DNA from: a virus | Strand: one strand, 5' to 3' | IMG/VR virus record: IMGVR_UViG_3300030099_006908 | Coordinates: 1 to 64,000 of that record | Length of the DNA stretch: 64,000 bases | Shown here: positions 29,855 through 38,756 of the stretch, one piece after another | How the letters are laid out: each line of letters opens with the position of its first letter | Position numbering within the stretch: position 1 is the stretch's first letter | The notes under the pieces: model-generated | What the model was told of the DNA's origin: nothing | Databases searched by the model: none | Seen by the model: only the letters and a program-made list of their open reading frames with translations | Made by a program: the position numbers and the translations under genes

Positions 29855-30481
29855 GTGAGTATTGTTTTAAAAGACATTGATTTTAATAAGAGAAAGTCCA
29901 ACAATTATTCTGAAAACAAAACTAATATGTATAATCTTGACGAGTATAGGGATATAGCAAAAAAATGCATATCTATGTTTGCCGACAAAAACAGCGCATA
30001 CGGAATGATAAGAAATGAGGACGCAATATCGCATGTTGCAGAACACGTAATGTGGGGTCATATCAGATGGAAAGAAGATGGAGGAAGAACACTAAAGAGC
30101 TACCTGAATCAGTGCGCTATTTGGGCTATTCAATCTTGGAAAACCAAGCTTTATCAAAAAAGTAAAACAAACAATACCGTGTCTTTAAACAGCTCTGCAA
30201 CAAAAGATGAGTCCAAAGAGCTTCAAGTTCAAAATTTAATTTCTGACAAAAAAGCAAAAGAGCCATTTGAAATACTTTTCAATGACAAAGCGTTTGAAGC
30301 TAGAAGTATAATTAAAAGCAAATGCTTGACTTCGCTTCAACAAAAATGCCTTTACGGAAGATACATAGAGGGCAAAAAACTTAGAGAAATAGCGAAGGAG
30401 CTTAACGTCAGTAAACAAGCTATAAACCAAAACATAAAGAAGGCAATTAAAAAATTAAAGGAAAAAAATGAGCTTTGTTAA
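29855..30481 (+). CDS. Sigma-70-like transcription factor 1
   Basis: 208 aa, GTG start after AAGGAGC. The region-2-like part is HVMWGHIRWKEDGGRTLKSY with LNQCAIWAIQSWK; the C-terminal region-4 helix-turn-helix is LTSLQQKCLYGRYIEGKKLR then EIAKELNVSKQAINQNIKKA. It is smaller than house-keeping sigma factors, like phage or ECF types. A good candidate to direct polymerase to the GGTGTATAAT elements; gene order phoH, tRNA-Met, sigma. Confidence 0.8.
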   Translation: MSIVLKDIDFNKRKSNNYSENKTNMYNLDEYRDIAKKCISMFADKNSAYGMIRNEDAISHVAEHVMWGHIRWKEDGGRTLKSYLNQCAIWAIQSWKTKLYQKSKTNNTVSLNSSATKDESKELQVQNLISDKKAKEPFEILFNDKAFEARSIIKSKCLTSLQQKCLYGRYIEGKKLREIAKELNVSKQAINQNIKKAIKKLKEKNELC

Positions 30482-30965
30482 GGATAAGATAAAAGGCGAA
30501 AACGCAGAGGATGCAGTTGTAAAGATTCTTTCGTGCCTTTGGGATGTACACAAAGCGTCAGACCTAAAGAGAGGAGCCTTTTCTGATTGGGATTTATCTG
30601 TCTCGAAGGAAGATACAGGACATGAAATTTGCACCATTGAGGTAAAATACGACGAGATGCAGTCTAAGACTGGAAATGTAGCGATAGAAATATATAATCC
30701 AAGGTCTGCAAAGCCAAGCGGTTTAAGTGCAACGAAGGCGAATCTTTGGTGCCATGTATTACAAGATTCCGTATGGATTACTAGCGTCGATAAATTGAAG
30801 AAGTTCTGCGAGGAAACGGTTCCCTTTAAATCATTTAATTCTGCTGGCGACGGAAACGCTTCCATACTTCTTTACAAAACAGATGATATACTAAAAATAT
30901 TCGAGAGGATTGACGAATGTCAACAGAAACAGTTGCACAACAAGATACATACGCTACTGACATAG
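30468..30965 (+). CDS. PD-(D/E)xK nuclease
   Basis: 165 aa. KGENAEDAVVKIL (Glu11), FSDWDLSV (Asp42) and TIEVKYDEM (Glu58-x-Lys60) form the full restriction-enzyme-like active site, followed by the SGLSATKANLWCHVL helix seen in phage Holliday-junction or structure-specific nucleases. Overlaps the sigma gene by 14 bases, so co-translated. Probably cuts DNA during recombination or packaging. Confidence 0.78.
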   Translation: MSFVKDKIKGENAEDAVVKILSCLWDVHKASDLKRGAFSDWDLSVSKEDTGHEICTIEVKYDEMQSKTGNVAIEIYNPRSAKPSGLSATKANLWCHVLQDSVWITSVDKLKKFCEETVPFKSFNSAGDGNASILLYKTDDILKIFERIDECQQKQLHNKIHTLLT

Positions 30966-31372
30966 TTGTTGTATTTTTATACTTTGATGAAGATAGCGAC
31001 ATGGAGATTGGCCTACTAACAGACGCATATTCAAATTATTCGCTTCCAGAACATAGATTAAAACACGGAGAAAATTCTTACGAGATTGTCAACAAGATAA
31101 TAGACCAACATCTACAACTCGACAGAGCTGGCAACAACATAAAGTCAAATTTTTCAATTACTACAGAGGCTGTTGTTGACGGATTGAATAGATATGCAGG
31201 AAATTACCCTCCCAGCATATCCTTAGTTTTTGTAGTAAAAAGCAATCATGGAAAGCAAAAAGCGGGGGAATTAAATTGGGTCGGAGCTGAAAAGCTACAC
31301 GATATAGTGCAATCAAGCAGTCTAATAAAAGACCACCAAGAGGTATTGAGTTTAATATTTCACGATGACTGA
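30917..31372 (+). CDS. Hypothetical protein with Nudix-like layout
   Basis: 151 aa. The sequence VVVFLYFDEDSDMEIGLLTD, then LPEHRLKHGENSYEIVNKII, follows the order of a Nudix fold (strand, LPGG-like loop, helix), but the catalytic REUxEE residues are missing. It may be a non-catalytic Nudix relative; confidence in the fold is low. Overlaps both neighbours. Confidence 0.6.
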   Translation: MSTETVAQQDTYATDIVVVFLYFDEDSDMEIGLLTDAYSNYSLPEHRLKHGENSYEIVNKIIDQHLQLDRAGNNIKSNFSITTEAVVDGLNRYAGNYPPSISLVFVVKSNHGKQKAGELNWVGAEKLHDIVQSSSLIKDHQEVLSLIFHDD

Positions 31373-31766
31373 CGAAGAAAGAGAAAAAACCGAGATACAG
31401 AGAAATGCAGAAGCTATAAAAGAATACATGCAGCTTTTGGGATTTGATGAACGAGGCGAAACTAACTCTCGTCCAAAATTTACGCTTTCATTTTCTGTAG
31501 ACGAGCTAGGAACTGTTGATGTAGAAGTTATCTGGCCAGACGAAAAGAACGAAAAACATCTGGAGCTAATAAAAACTAGCGCTAACCTTTTGTATTCTAT
31601 AAACTCAGGTTCGTTAAAATCTTTAGTAGTGGAGGCCATACAAAACACAAAAAACCTGGACCCAGAATTGTTACAAGATGCGCAAAAACTTATAAAATAC
31701 TGGTCGATTGTTGAAAAGAAATACTCCTCAGAACCATGCGTAAAGCCTAGAGATACACTAACATAA
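31365..31766 (+). CDS. Hypothetical protein, 133 aa
   Basis: Soluble, acidic, helical at both ends with a beta hairpin between (FTLSFSVDELGTVDVEVIWP). Begins in an overlap with the previous gene. No known motif. A GGTGTAATAAT sequence follows at 31790. Confidence 0.65.
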   Translation: MTDEEREKTEIQRNAEAIKEYMQLLGFDERGETNSRPKFTLSFSVDELGTVDVEVIWPDEKNEKHLELIKTSANLLYSINSGSLKSLVVEAIQNTKNLDPELLQDAQKLIKYWSIVEKKYSSEPCVKPRDTLT

Positions 31767-31866
31767 TCTTAGAAATCTTTAATGCTTGTGGTGTAATAAT
31801 ATTAGAGCTATCCGCTTTTGTCTCATCCAATACAAGCGTATACAAAAAACTCTAGAAAGAGCTAAA

Positions 31867-32421
31867 ATGGTAAGAAAAAAAATAGTTTGGGAGAAATGGA
31901 TTGACCCTCTAAATTCTAACATAGATGAGGTTGAATATCCTGGGCATAACGCGCCATCATACGAACAAGACAGTCCAATTGAATTTTTATCTACCGACCC
32001 AAACTTTGACGATAAATATGAAGAAAATTTGGAGTACGCAGAAGAACAGGAGCCTGGAAATCAAAAAAATATTACCTACAATCCAATAAGATTAGTCTCT
32101 ACGCCTCACGGATTTGTTAGCTTAACAGAACACTCTTTCGCCTCAAAGCATTTTGATTTTTGGACCATGCACTATAACAGAGACATAACACCTCAAATTG
32201 TATCTGCTATAGAGAAATGCGAAGGAGTTGAGACATTAAACACACTAACAAGATATAGAGTTAGGATTGGATTTAACAGGCCCCTGATACAGTCTGGGGC
32301 TTTTAAACTTAACACGATAAGAAAAAAAATTGAGGGGGCGGTATTCAAAATTTCTGAAAAGTCAATAAGGGAAAGCCCGCAAAGCATATTTAATAAACAA
32401 CAGAAAAATGACAGCGCCTAA
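31867..32421 (+). CDS. Hypothetical protein, 184 aa
   Basis: ATG 31867 with AAAGAG upstream; an earlier in-frame ATG has no site. The N-terminal part is acidic and disordered; the C-terminal part (PIRLVSTPHGFVSLTEHSFA, TRYRVRIGFNRPLI) is beta-rich. It overlaps the ClpP-like gene, so it may be its substrate or partner, by position only. Confidence 0.6.
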   Translation: MVRKKIVWEKWIDPLNSNIDEVEYPGHNAPSYEQDSPIEFLSTDPNFDDKYEENLEYAEEQEPGNQKNITYNPIRLVSTPHGFVSLTEHSFASKHFDFWTMHYNRDITPQIVSAIEKCEGVETLNTLTRYRVRIGFNRPLIQSGAFKLNTIRKKIEGAVFKISEKSIRESPQSIFNKQQKNDSA

Positions 32422-33091
32422 AAAAACAACAAGTGAACTGATACACGATGTTCACAATTTTAGCTTAAATATAGAAACAAGAGAAGTTTTTCTAAATAGT
32501 CATATTGCAGACTGTGAGGAAGAGGCTGGTGTAGATTGGCGTATGGCTACAAAGTTTAACAAAAACATTAGACTTTTAACATCTGGCTCACAAGCTACCC
32601 AACCAATACTCATCCATATGCATACAGTGGGAGGAAACTGGGAAGACGGACTTGCTATATATGACATAATTAATTCTTGCACTGATACACATATAACTAT
32701 AATTGCATACGCTCATGCTAGGTCGATGAGCAGCATTATCTTTCAGGCTGCTGATACTAGAATATTCATGCCAAACTCTATATGGCTAATGCACATGGGC
32801 GACATGGGGTTTGATGGTCAGGCTCAGTCATTTGAGGCAGAAGCAGAGTGGGCTAAAAAAGACCACGATAGAATGCTTGACATATACACTGAATCAGCGT
32901 ATGGTAGTGTAGCCTACAAAGGGAAAAGCAGAAAGCAAATTAAAAACTTTATAGATAGGGGGCTACGACTAAAGCAAGAGTGGTACATGTCTGCTAGGGA
33001 TGCAATAGAACATGGCTATGCAGACGCTATTTTTGGAGACCCTGGATATGAAAGTATGGACGCCATCAAAAAAATAGGAAAAGAAAGTTGA
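32408..33091 (+). CDS. ClpP-like serine protease
   Basis: 227 aa. ILIHMHTVGGNWEDGLAIYD is the ClpP oligomer and oxyanion region, AYAHARSMSSIIFQAAD carries the nucleophile Ser (about residue 109), IWLMHMGD the His, and a later Asp completes the triad. No ClpX or ClpA in the window. In phages ClpP-like proteins often act as prohead protease, but this one lies next to a sigma factor, so degrading host or regulatory protein is also possible. Confidence 0.85.
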   Translation: MTAPKKTTSELIHDVHNFSLNIETREVFLNSHIADCEEEAGVDWRMATKFNKNIRLLTSGSQATQPILIHMHTVGGNWEDGLAIYDIINSCTDTHITIIAYAHARSMSSIIFQAADTRIFMPNSIWLMHMGDMGFDGQAQSFEAEAEWAKKDHDRMLDIYTESAYGSVAYKGKSRKQIKNFIDRGLRLKQEWYMSARDAIEHGYADAIFGDPGYESMDAIKKIGKES

Positions 33092-33585
33092 AGCACGTAA
33101 CAGACGAAGAGTTTGAAAAGGCTTACAAAAATCCAGATAATAAAAACATAATTAGAACAGTAACTAAAAAGTATTCTAATAAACTTTCCGAGGATTGCCA
33201 AAAATCTTGTGGAATGCATGGTCTCTGGAGATGCATACAAAAGCACGATGATAAATATGGAAGAAAATTCACCACTAGTCTTTTTCTTCACGTTGACTGG
33301 GAGTGTAAAAGAGAGCTAGGAATATTAAATAGAAAATCCTTTTCTTCTTTCTTAGGCGAAAAAGATAATGAGGTGGCATCTCCCTCAGTAAGCGGTGACG
33401 CCATGGACATACTTGACACATTAACGGAAAATCAAAAAGAAATAATGTATCAAAGATTTTACGAGAACAGAACTTTGCAGGAAATAGGAGAAAAACAGGG
33501 CTATAGCAAGGAGGCCGCTAGACAAAATATCAACAAGATTATATCTAGGTTAAGAGAAAATATCTCTAAAGATTTTGGTGTATAG
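33088..33585 (+). CDS. Sigma-70-like transcription factor 2
   Basis: 165 aa, TTG start overlapping the ClpP stop. A region-2-like segment (GMHGLWRCIQKHDDKYGRKF then TTSLFLHVDWECKREL) precedes region 4 (LTENQKEIMYQRFYENRTLQ, EIGEKQGYSKEAARQNINKI). It is a second, shorter relative of the 29855 protein. A GGTGTATAGT element lies across its last codons, just before the fibre gene. Confidence 0.78.
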   Translation: MKHVTDEEFEKAYKNPDNKNIIRTVTKKYSNKLSEDCQKSCGMHGLWRCIQKHDDKYGRKFTTSLFLHVDWECKRELGILNRKSFSSFLGEKDNEVASPSVSGDAMDILDTLTENQKEIMYQRFYENRTLQEIGEKQGYSKEAARQNINKIISRLRENISKDFGV

Positions 33586-33586
33586 T
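33577..33586 (+). promoter_or_regulatory. Late-type -10 element GGTGTATAGT
   Basis: TTTGGTGTATAGTAG, no -35 box, about 47 bases before the ATG of the FG-GAP protein. Confidence 0.55.
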
Positions 33587-33632
33587 AGTCTGTAGCTGCA
33601 GTCATACGCTAAAATTAACAGGAGCCTTCAAA

Positions 33633-36461
33633 ATGCCCAGAGAATCATTCATAGTCGCAGTAAGTGGACAACCCACTAAAAATCTAGGTGCAACAGTAAT
33701 AAACGCCGGAAATACGCCTATTTTTGGCGATTCTACAAATAATAACGCTGGCTTTGGCGTTCTGACAGGCTCCAACACCGGAAAAAGTTCCGGTTCAAAA
33801 GTGGTCGAAAGGGAAGCTATCCCGAACACAAGTGGGAATATTCAGTCCACTCCTGGCGTTCAGTCAGCCGTATTTACAGACCCGTTTGCTGGTTCTCCTC
33901 TTGGGCAAGTTATTGGAAAATCATTTTCTTGGAGAGACCAGTATACCGGAAGACTTCCTGTTCGATTTAACCACATATACTCAAGATACCCAGAGATAGG
34001 AAGAGAGTCTAATAGGTCAAATGGCTGCGTTAAAAATGCGAGGTCCAAACAGGGCGGAAAAGTCTGTAGAGATAATGATTCTCTATTTGGAACAAATGTC
34101 TCCTTGACTATGGGTTCGCAAGGTATGGCGATTGCGGTTGGCGCGCCCAGTGGACACAATGGCCTGAAGGGGCGCTTCGCAGGCGAAGCTGGGACTCATA
34201 ACAGAAGAGAAGGCGATGTAACCGTAGACGAGTTTGGTTTGCATGGAATTATGAGCAAGCCTGGAGCGCCAAGCGTTGGGCATTTAGGCGAAGACGGCTT
34301 TGCTATCAGAGGAGAAGAAAAAGACTGGTACAGTTGTGGTAAAAGACAAAACGCTCTGTGCGCTGAAGTAAGTCCTGGCTTTGATGACAAAGGACAAAAA
34401 GTAAGATACAGCGATTTAGGCTCTGACAGACTATCGGCCTATCCAAAACATGGAATTACAGCTTCTGGAACAGCTTTCGGTCACGCTGTAACATTTAACG
34501 CTGGCGGCACAAGAATGGCTGTTGGCGCTCCTTATGCAGATGGCGAAAGAGGAGAGGTTACAGTTTATGAATTTACAAGCGGCTCAGGCACAAAAGGCGA
34601 ATGGATTAGAGTCGGCGCTCCAATCACAGGCAATGGTCTACCAAACGATAGATTTGGTTGGGACGTTGCGCTTGATGGCCCTGGCGATATTGTATTTTGT
34701 GGCGCTCCTCGTCCCGGTGGAACTGGTTATGTTGCAATGTTTGAATTACAAGGAACGTACCCTGGAGGCGCGACTTGGAAAAGAGATAATCATGGCGGCT
34801 CTGTTTCAGGCGTTGGACCGAGAGACAAATTTGGATATTCCATAAGCACTAACAAAGAAGCAACAATCCTGGCGGTTGGTGCGCCTAACGCATCTGGTAC
34901 TCGCGGAACCGCAGAGTGTTTCATAAGAACAGGTGCTGGCGGAGTAATTAACTACCCATGGAAGGAATTGAAGAGAAAGATAGGCACTGGCTCGGAAAGG
35001 TCACACCAACGTGTTGTAGGAACCGCGTCTGGAGAAATGCTTGGCTGGTCAGTTTCATTGATGTATAACAGTGTTGCCTCACTTACCGCGGGCAGATTTA
35101 ATCCTATGCTTGCAGTTGGTTCTCCGTTCTATAGCAAGAGTGTTGCTGAGTATGACTTTAGCAAGAGAACATTTGCGGAGAGAGCCGCTGGAGTACCCAT
35201 CTTTGATGGCGACGCCCCAGCAGGTCCTCCCGACTCTGCCGGTTTATACAGTGAATGGAGCATACGGAATGGTCTTACTTACAATTATGCAGGCCTAACC
35301 TGCGAAGGCCGAGTAACAATTTGGCAGTACAATATAGTTCCTGTTGGCAGAAAACACTATTACACTACTCTTGAGTGGTTACCCAAGGGTAAATATAGCG
35401 CAAGAAAAATGATGGTGGGACAGTATCCTCAAAGTGAAATGGGATACTCAGTTGCACTTAGCAAGACTGGCGACTACCTTGCTGTAGGTTGTCCTGGCAC
35501 AGATGGAAGATTTGATGTTTCTGACTGTGAACAGTTGACGGCCATGACTAAGGCTGAATTTGAAGGGACCGATTTCGGCGTATTCTTGGGAGAAGAAGTG
35601 CCAGAAGAACAATTTTACAAGTACAACTACATCTACAAGCCAGACTCTCGCTCAGAAGATTGTTACACTAAAGATGGATTTTACCTTTCAAGTATTGGCC
35701 AAGGTGGTGGAGGTGGAGGCGAAGTCGCACCAGGATTATTCAAGACCGCAAGCAAGCGAAGCAAATACGGTATCGGCTCTGTAAAAACTTTCCGATATGT
35801 GTGGGAAGGCAAAGATGGAGATGCGGCAAGAAGAGAGCATTACTTAGGCTCAGACAGACAGGATGTTTGGATTAAATATGGGCCAACAATTCCTGGTAAG
35901 GAAAGTCCCGTATACCCTTTAGATATGGACGGAAATGATTTTTTTGATGTATATGGAAGATTAAGATACGCTCGACCAAACTTCCAAGACCTTCAAGGCT
36001 TAGTGAAAATGCCCAAGCATTCTCATCACGAAAGATTTGGAACAGACGTTTCTATCATAGACGTTGTATCTCCAGTTATAGCTGTCGGCGCACCTTACGC
36101 GCAAGACACTAGATACAACGGTGCCCCTGCAACTGACGGTGAGGGAAACATTATAGTTGGAATATATGAGCCAACAGGCAGAGTAGACATCTATTCCGCA
36201 ACACCAACTAGATTTAGAGATAACGTAATGCCATTTGGAGGCGGAGCTTCAGCACCTGCTGGAGGCCCACTGTCAAGCAGAACGAAACCTAAACTTCAAT
36301 ATGACTCTGCTGGCTCGGTTGTAGCTTCTTCTGGAGGCGGTAGAGAAGCCTACTTCATAGCTCCTAAAGTTTCTGGCTCTGGACTGGCTGATGACAATGC
36401 TTTGAAGACAAACAGAAAGACATTTGGTACAGGTGGAATAAACTTCACATCGAGCGACTAA
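33633..36461 (+). CDS. FG-GAP beta-propeller protein, probable fibre or adhesin
   Basis: 942 aa; AGGAG ribosome site. An N-terminal module (ATVINAGNTPIFGDS, NAGFGVL, about residues 15-70) is shared with the 36546 protein. At least six blades follow the FG..V...G..LAVGAP pattern: FGHAVTFNAGGTRMAVGAPY, FGWDVALDGPGDIVFCGAP, FGYSISTN..LAVGAP, LGWSVSLMYN, MGYSVALSKTGDYLAVGCP, FGTDVSIIDVVSPVIAVGAP. Such propellers bind ligands or cell surfaces, so receptor binding is likely. Confidence 0.82.
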   Translation: MPRESFIVAVSGQPTKNLGATVINAGNTPIFGDSTNNNAGFGVLTGSNTGKSSGSKVVEREAIPNTSGNIQSTPGVQSAVFTDPFAGSPLGQVIGKSFSWRDQYTGRLPVRFNHIYSRYPEIGRESNRSNGCVKNARSKQGGKVCRDNDSLFGTNVSLTMGSQGMAIAVGAPSGHNGLKGRFAGEAGTHNRREGDVTVDEFGLHGIMSKPGAPSVGHLGEDGFAIRGEEKDWYSCGKRQNALCAEVSPGFDDKGQKVRYSDLGSDRLSAYPKHGITASGTAFGHAVTFNAGGTRMAVGAPYADGERGEVTVYEFTSGSGTKGEWIRVGAPITGNGLPNDRFGWDVALDGPGDIVFCGAPRPGGTGYVAMFELQGTYPGGATWKRDNHGGSVSGVGPRDKFGYSISTNKEATILAVGAPNASGTRGTAECFIRTGAGGVINYPWKELKRKIGTGSERSHQRVVGTASGEMLGWSVSLMYNSVASLTAGRFNPMLAVGSPFYSKSVAEYDFSKRTFAERAAGVPIFDGDAPAGPPDSAGLYSEWSIRNGLTYNYAGLTCEGRVTIWQYNIVPVGRKHYYTTLEWLPKGKYSARKMMVGQYPQSEMGYSVALSKTGDYLAVGCPGTDGRFDVSDCEQLTAMTKAEFEGTDFGVFLGEEVPEEQFYKYNYIYKPDSRSEDCYTKDGFYLSSIGQGGGGGGEVAPGLFKTASKRSKYGIGSVKTFRYVWEGKDGDAARREHYLGSDRQDVWIKYGPTIPGKESPVYPLDMDGNDFFDVYGRLRYARPNFQDLQGLVKMPKHSHHERFGTDVSIIDVVSPVIAVGAPYAQDTRYNGAPATDGEGNIIVGIYEPTGRVDIYSATPTRFRDNVMPFGGGASAPAGGPLSSRTKPKLQYDSAGSVVASSGGGREAYFIAPKVSGSGLADDNALKTNRKTFGTGGINFTSSD

Positions 36462-36545
36462 GTTCGGTGTACACAATACTTAGGAACGGGATTTAAGATT
36501 TTAGGACTACAGGAAATTTTATCCATTTATATGGAGAAATAAATT

Positions 36546-37166
36546 ATGGCATCACAAGCTGTAACAAGCGGAGCCGCTAAAAATAATGGTTCCACGATTG
36601 TAAATGCTGGCAACGTGCCGGTAACCACAAAAACCATTAACGACGCTGGATTTGGGCAAGTTATTGGTGACGGAGAAGGTCGTTTTAAAGGAACGCCCGG
36701 AAACCGAAAACAGAGAACACCCTCTGCTGGAAACTTTAGCTCACCTAGCAATGGTGGCGTAATCACAGCCAAGGGTAGCGGAACGTTTGCTTATGAAGGC
36801 AAGGCTGGCAAATACATTGGCATTAGACTTACCGATGCAATTAACAATGTTGATAATACCACGCTTTTGTCTGGCGGTCAAGGAAAAGGTCGTTTCACAG
36901 GCTCCATTCACGGCCTGGAAACTTACTTTACCCTTCCGAAATACACAACAAACGCAGATGGTTCGCACGCATCTACCAGCTCTGCTGGAGGAACTGCAAC
37001 CAACTACATTGATTCTGCTGGAAACGGCTCAACCGCATCTAATGATTCGGCTGCTAATCCAACTAGAGCGATTCCTGGCGAATTGGTCTACACCGGCACA
37101 TCTAAGGCTAGAACTGGCTCGTTAGCTGTCCCGACACAGGACGACTACAAACCTAAAACTGGCTAA
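36546..37166 (+). CDS. Virion protein sharing the fibre N-terminal module
   Basis: 206 aa. Residues 12-60 (NNGSTIVNAGNVPVTTKT, NDAGFGQVIGDGEG) match the start of the 33633 fibre. The C-terminal part is Ser/Thr/Gly-rich, low complexity. Probably a virion surface protein that uses the same docking module. ATGGAGAAATAAATT precedes the start. A terminator follows at 37190. Confidence 0.7.
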   Translation: MASQAVTSGAAKNNGSTIVNAGNVPVTTKTINDAGFGQVIGDGEGRFKGTPGNRKQRTPSAGNFSSPSNGGVITAKGSGTFAYEGKAGKYIGIRLTDAINNVDNTTLLSGGQGKGRFTGSIHGLETYFTLPKYTTNADGSHASTSSAGGTATNYIDSAGNGSTASNDSAANPTRAIPGELVYTGTSKARTGSLAVPTQDDYKPKTG

Positions 37167-37189
37167 TAAAAGTAGTTAAAGTGAATAGG

Positions 37190-37219
37190 GGCGGCAGGCA
37201 AAAGCTTGCCGCCTTTTTT
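37190..37219 (+). terminator. Terminator after the fibre-region gene
   Basis: GGCGGCA/TGCCGCC stem with a ten-base loop, then TTTTTT. Confidence 0.9.
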
Positions 37220-37221
37220 AG

Positions 37222-37249
37222 TTGACAATACTCACTTTAGGTGTATAAT
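37222..37249 (+). promoter_or_regulatory. Hybrid promoter: TTGACA plus GGTGTATAAT
   Basis: TTGACA (37222-37227), 16 bases, TATAAT (37244-37249), with the last spacer bases TTAGGTG matching the -10-only elements. This one promoter could be read by both forms of polymerase. Confidence 0.8.
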
Positions 37250-37255
37250 ATATAC

Positions 37256-37415
37256 GTGTAAGGTATTTAAAATCGGCTTCATTTTAAAGGAACCGAAGAT
37301 ATGTTTAACAATCACGGTCAGGCGGCGGCGAAGCCTAAACAACGTTGTTACCTAAAGCGATAAGTTGAGATAATCAGCAAAACTTCGCAACACACCAAAC
37401 TGCTGCCGCCTTTTT
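37256..37415 (+). ncRNA. Self-contained leader transcript with terminator
   Basis: A promoter at 37222-37249 and a terminator (GGCGGCGGC/GCTGCCGCC, 37321-37329 with 37402-37410, then TTTTT) bound a 160-base RNA. Further pairing is visible: CGGCTTC against GAACCG around the ribosome site (37274-37296), GCGAAG/CTTCGC (37328-37388), and the palindrome AACAACGTTGTT (37338). It contains only the 20-codon frame at 37301. Either an attenuator for the 37440 gene or a small RNA. Confidence 0.6.
37301..37363 (+). CDS. 20-aa leader peptide
   Basis: ATG 8 bases after AAAGGAA; MFNNHGQAAAKPKQRCYLKR. The frame lies within the stem and loop of the terminator, so ribosome movement could decide whether the stem forms. 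No run of a single amino acid that would make it a classic amino-acid attenuator. Confidence 0.45.
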   Translation: MFNNHGQAAAKPKQRCYLKR

Positions 37416-37439
37416 ATTTATTAAAATTGGTTTATTGTC

Positions 37440-37778
37440 ATGAAGGTTCATGTAAAAAACACAATAAAAAATGTTAAAAGGATTGACGTTAGGGGTTCGT
37501 CCGTAGATGAATCAGAAATTGATTTGAATTCAGGTCAGACTTTAAGCGTTCTTTACATTAGCGACCTTGGAGAAGGGCTTGTAAATATACACGTTAATGA
37601 AGAAACCACACTCTCAGGTGTAAGCGACAAAAATCTTGATTATAATAAAGATAAAAATCTTGAATCCATGAAATACTGGACAGAGCAACCAGAGCCAGAC
37701 ACTACCGTAAACGGAGTTAGAAAAATAAATAGTAGGGCGAATCAGTCTAGACGAAGCTGTTGCGGAAGAAGGAGATAA
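37440..37778 (+). CDS. Hypothetical protein, 112 aa
   Basis: Starts 25 bases after the leader's terminator without a clear ribosome site (TTGGTTTATTGTC). Beta-rich start (VKRIDVRGSSVDESEIDL), acidic linker and a basic Cys end (SRRSCCGRRR). Unrecognised; possibly virion associated. Confidence 0.6.
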   Translation: MKVHVKNTIKNVKRIDVRGSSVDESEIDLNSGQTLSVLYISDLGEGLVNIHVNEETTLSGVSDKNLDYNKDKNLESMKYWTEQPEPDTTVNGVRKINSRANQSRRSCCGRRR

Positions 37779-37780
37779 TT

Positions 37781-38047
37781 ATGAGCAAATCATTAAAATG
37801 TAAAGGTCAAATATATGTAGAGGTTGGTGGAGACTTTACATTTCTTGACAACTCTGGAGGAACTTATGGGGAAAAATGGCAGGGCGGAAGATATATTCCA
37901 ATACATAAAGTCATAAACTACAAAGATGGATATTCAGACATAGTTTTAGGAAACGGCCATGTAATGCCGCAAGTTCTGCTTGGTGAAATAGGGTATGTTA
38001 TAGGAAAGCCCGAGATAGAAACAGTAGACTCGATAAAAGAAATGTAA
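37781..38047 (+). CDS. Hypothetical protein, 88 aa
   Basis: AAGGAGA site before ATG 37781. Small beta-rich protein (GQIYVEVGGDFTFLDNSGG). No recognised domain. Confidence 0.6.
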   Translation: MSKSLKCKGQIYVEVGGDFTFLDNSGGTYGEKWQGGRYIPIHKVINYKDGYSDIVLGNGHVMPQVLLGEIGYVIGKPEIETVDSIKEM

Positions 38048-38066
38048 AAACTGCAAGAGTCTAACA

Positions 38067-38558
38067 ATGAATCAAGAGGACGAAAAACATCTTAGGTCTT
38101 TGCTAAGACATGTAGATAATGTGCGGCAATCTTCACTTCTTCTTGGTGAAAGAATTATAGAATCAGGAAATGAAAAGCTAGGTATTGACCTAATATCAAA
38201 TGGCCAAATACATGACTACTCAAAGTTTAGAGGGTGTGAGTGGCTCTATCTTAGGCCAGAATTTATTGACTCCACGAAAAAAGAGCTTTTTGATTCTGCT
38301 AAAAAACAGCATGTAAACAGCAACCCACATCACCCAGAATACTGGGGCTCAATACACCAAATGCCCAAAGTATATATAGCTGAAATGGTGTGTGACTGGT
38401 CTGCACGCTCACATGAACAAGGCAACGACTTGAGAGAGTGGATAAGGGAAAAAGGCACAAAGATTTTTGACATGACAACTCAATCAAAGGTATACAGGGA
38501 AATAAAGTTTTTTGTAGACTTACTACTAGAGCCTTCGTTTAAAAACAATGCAAAATAA
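38067..38558 (+). CDS. DUF5662-like protein
   Basis: 163 aa. HDYSKFRGCEW, KKQHVNSNPHHPEYW and CDWSARSHEQG reproduce the histidine pattern of the phage DUF5662 group, a probable metal-binding helical protein distantly like HD hydrolases. Activity unknown. Overlaps the next gene by 11 bases. Confidence 0.7.
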   Translation: MNQEDEKHLRSLLRHVDNVRQSSLLLGERIIESGNEKLGIDLISNGQIHDYSKFRGCEWLYLRPEFIDSTKKELFDSAKKQHVNSNPHHPEYWGSIHQMPKVYIAEMVCDWSARSHEQGNDLREWIREKGTKIFDMTTQSKVYREIKFFVDLLLEPSFKNNAK

Positions 38559-38751
38559 TAAAAATAGCCTTCAGTCAGTGATGAAAGCCGTAATGCAAGA
38601 TGAAAATCTAATAAAGGGCTACGCTTCTAAAAAGTGCAAGCAATGCTTAGGAAGAGGGTATTTAGAAATAAAATTTGCAGAAGAACTCCATGCACAGAAT
38701 TATCTATGTGACTGCGTTCAAAAAAACGTAAAGAAAGAATTTGAAAAATAA
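38548..38751 (+). CDS. Small zinc-binding protein, 67 aa
   Basis: CKQCLGRGYLE and YLCDC give a split DnaJ-type zinc site (CxxC..CxC). Short helical flanks. Often found as an adaptor-like protein in phages; no role assigned. Confidence 0.6.
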   Translation: MQNNKNSLQSVMKAVMQDENLIKGYASKKCKQCLGRGYLEIKFAEELHAQNYLCDCVQKNVKKEFEK

Positions 38752-38756
38752 GAGCT

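Noticed and set aside
30917-31372. Active Nudix hydrolase
   Set aside because: The REUxEE catalytic residues are absent; only a loose fold-like layout remains.
32408-33091. Firm prohead protease call
   Set aside because: ClpP active site is clear, but no capsid, portal or scaffold gene is adjacent.
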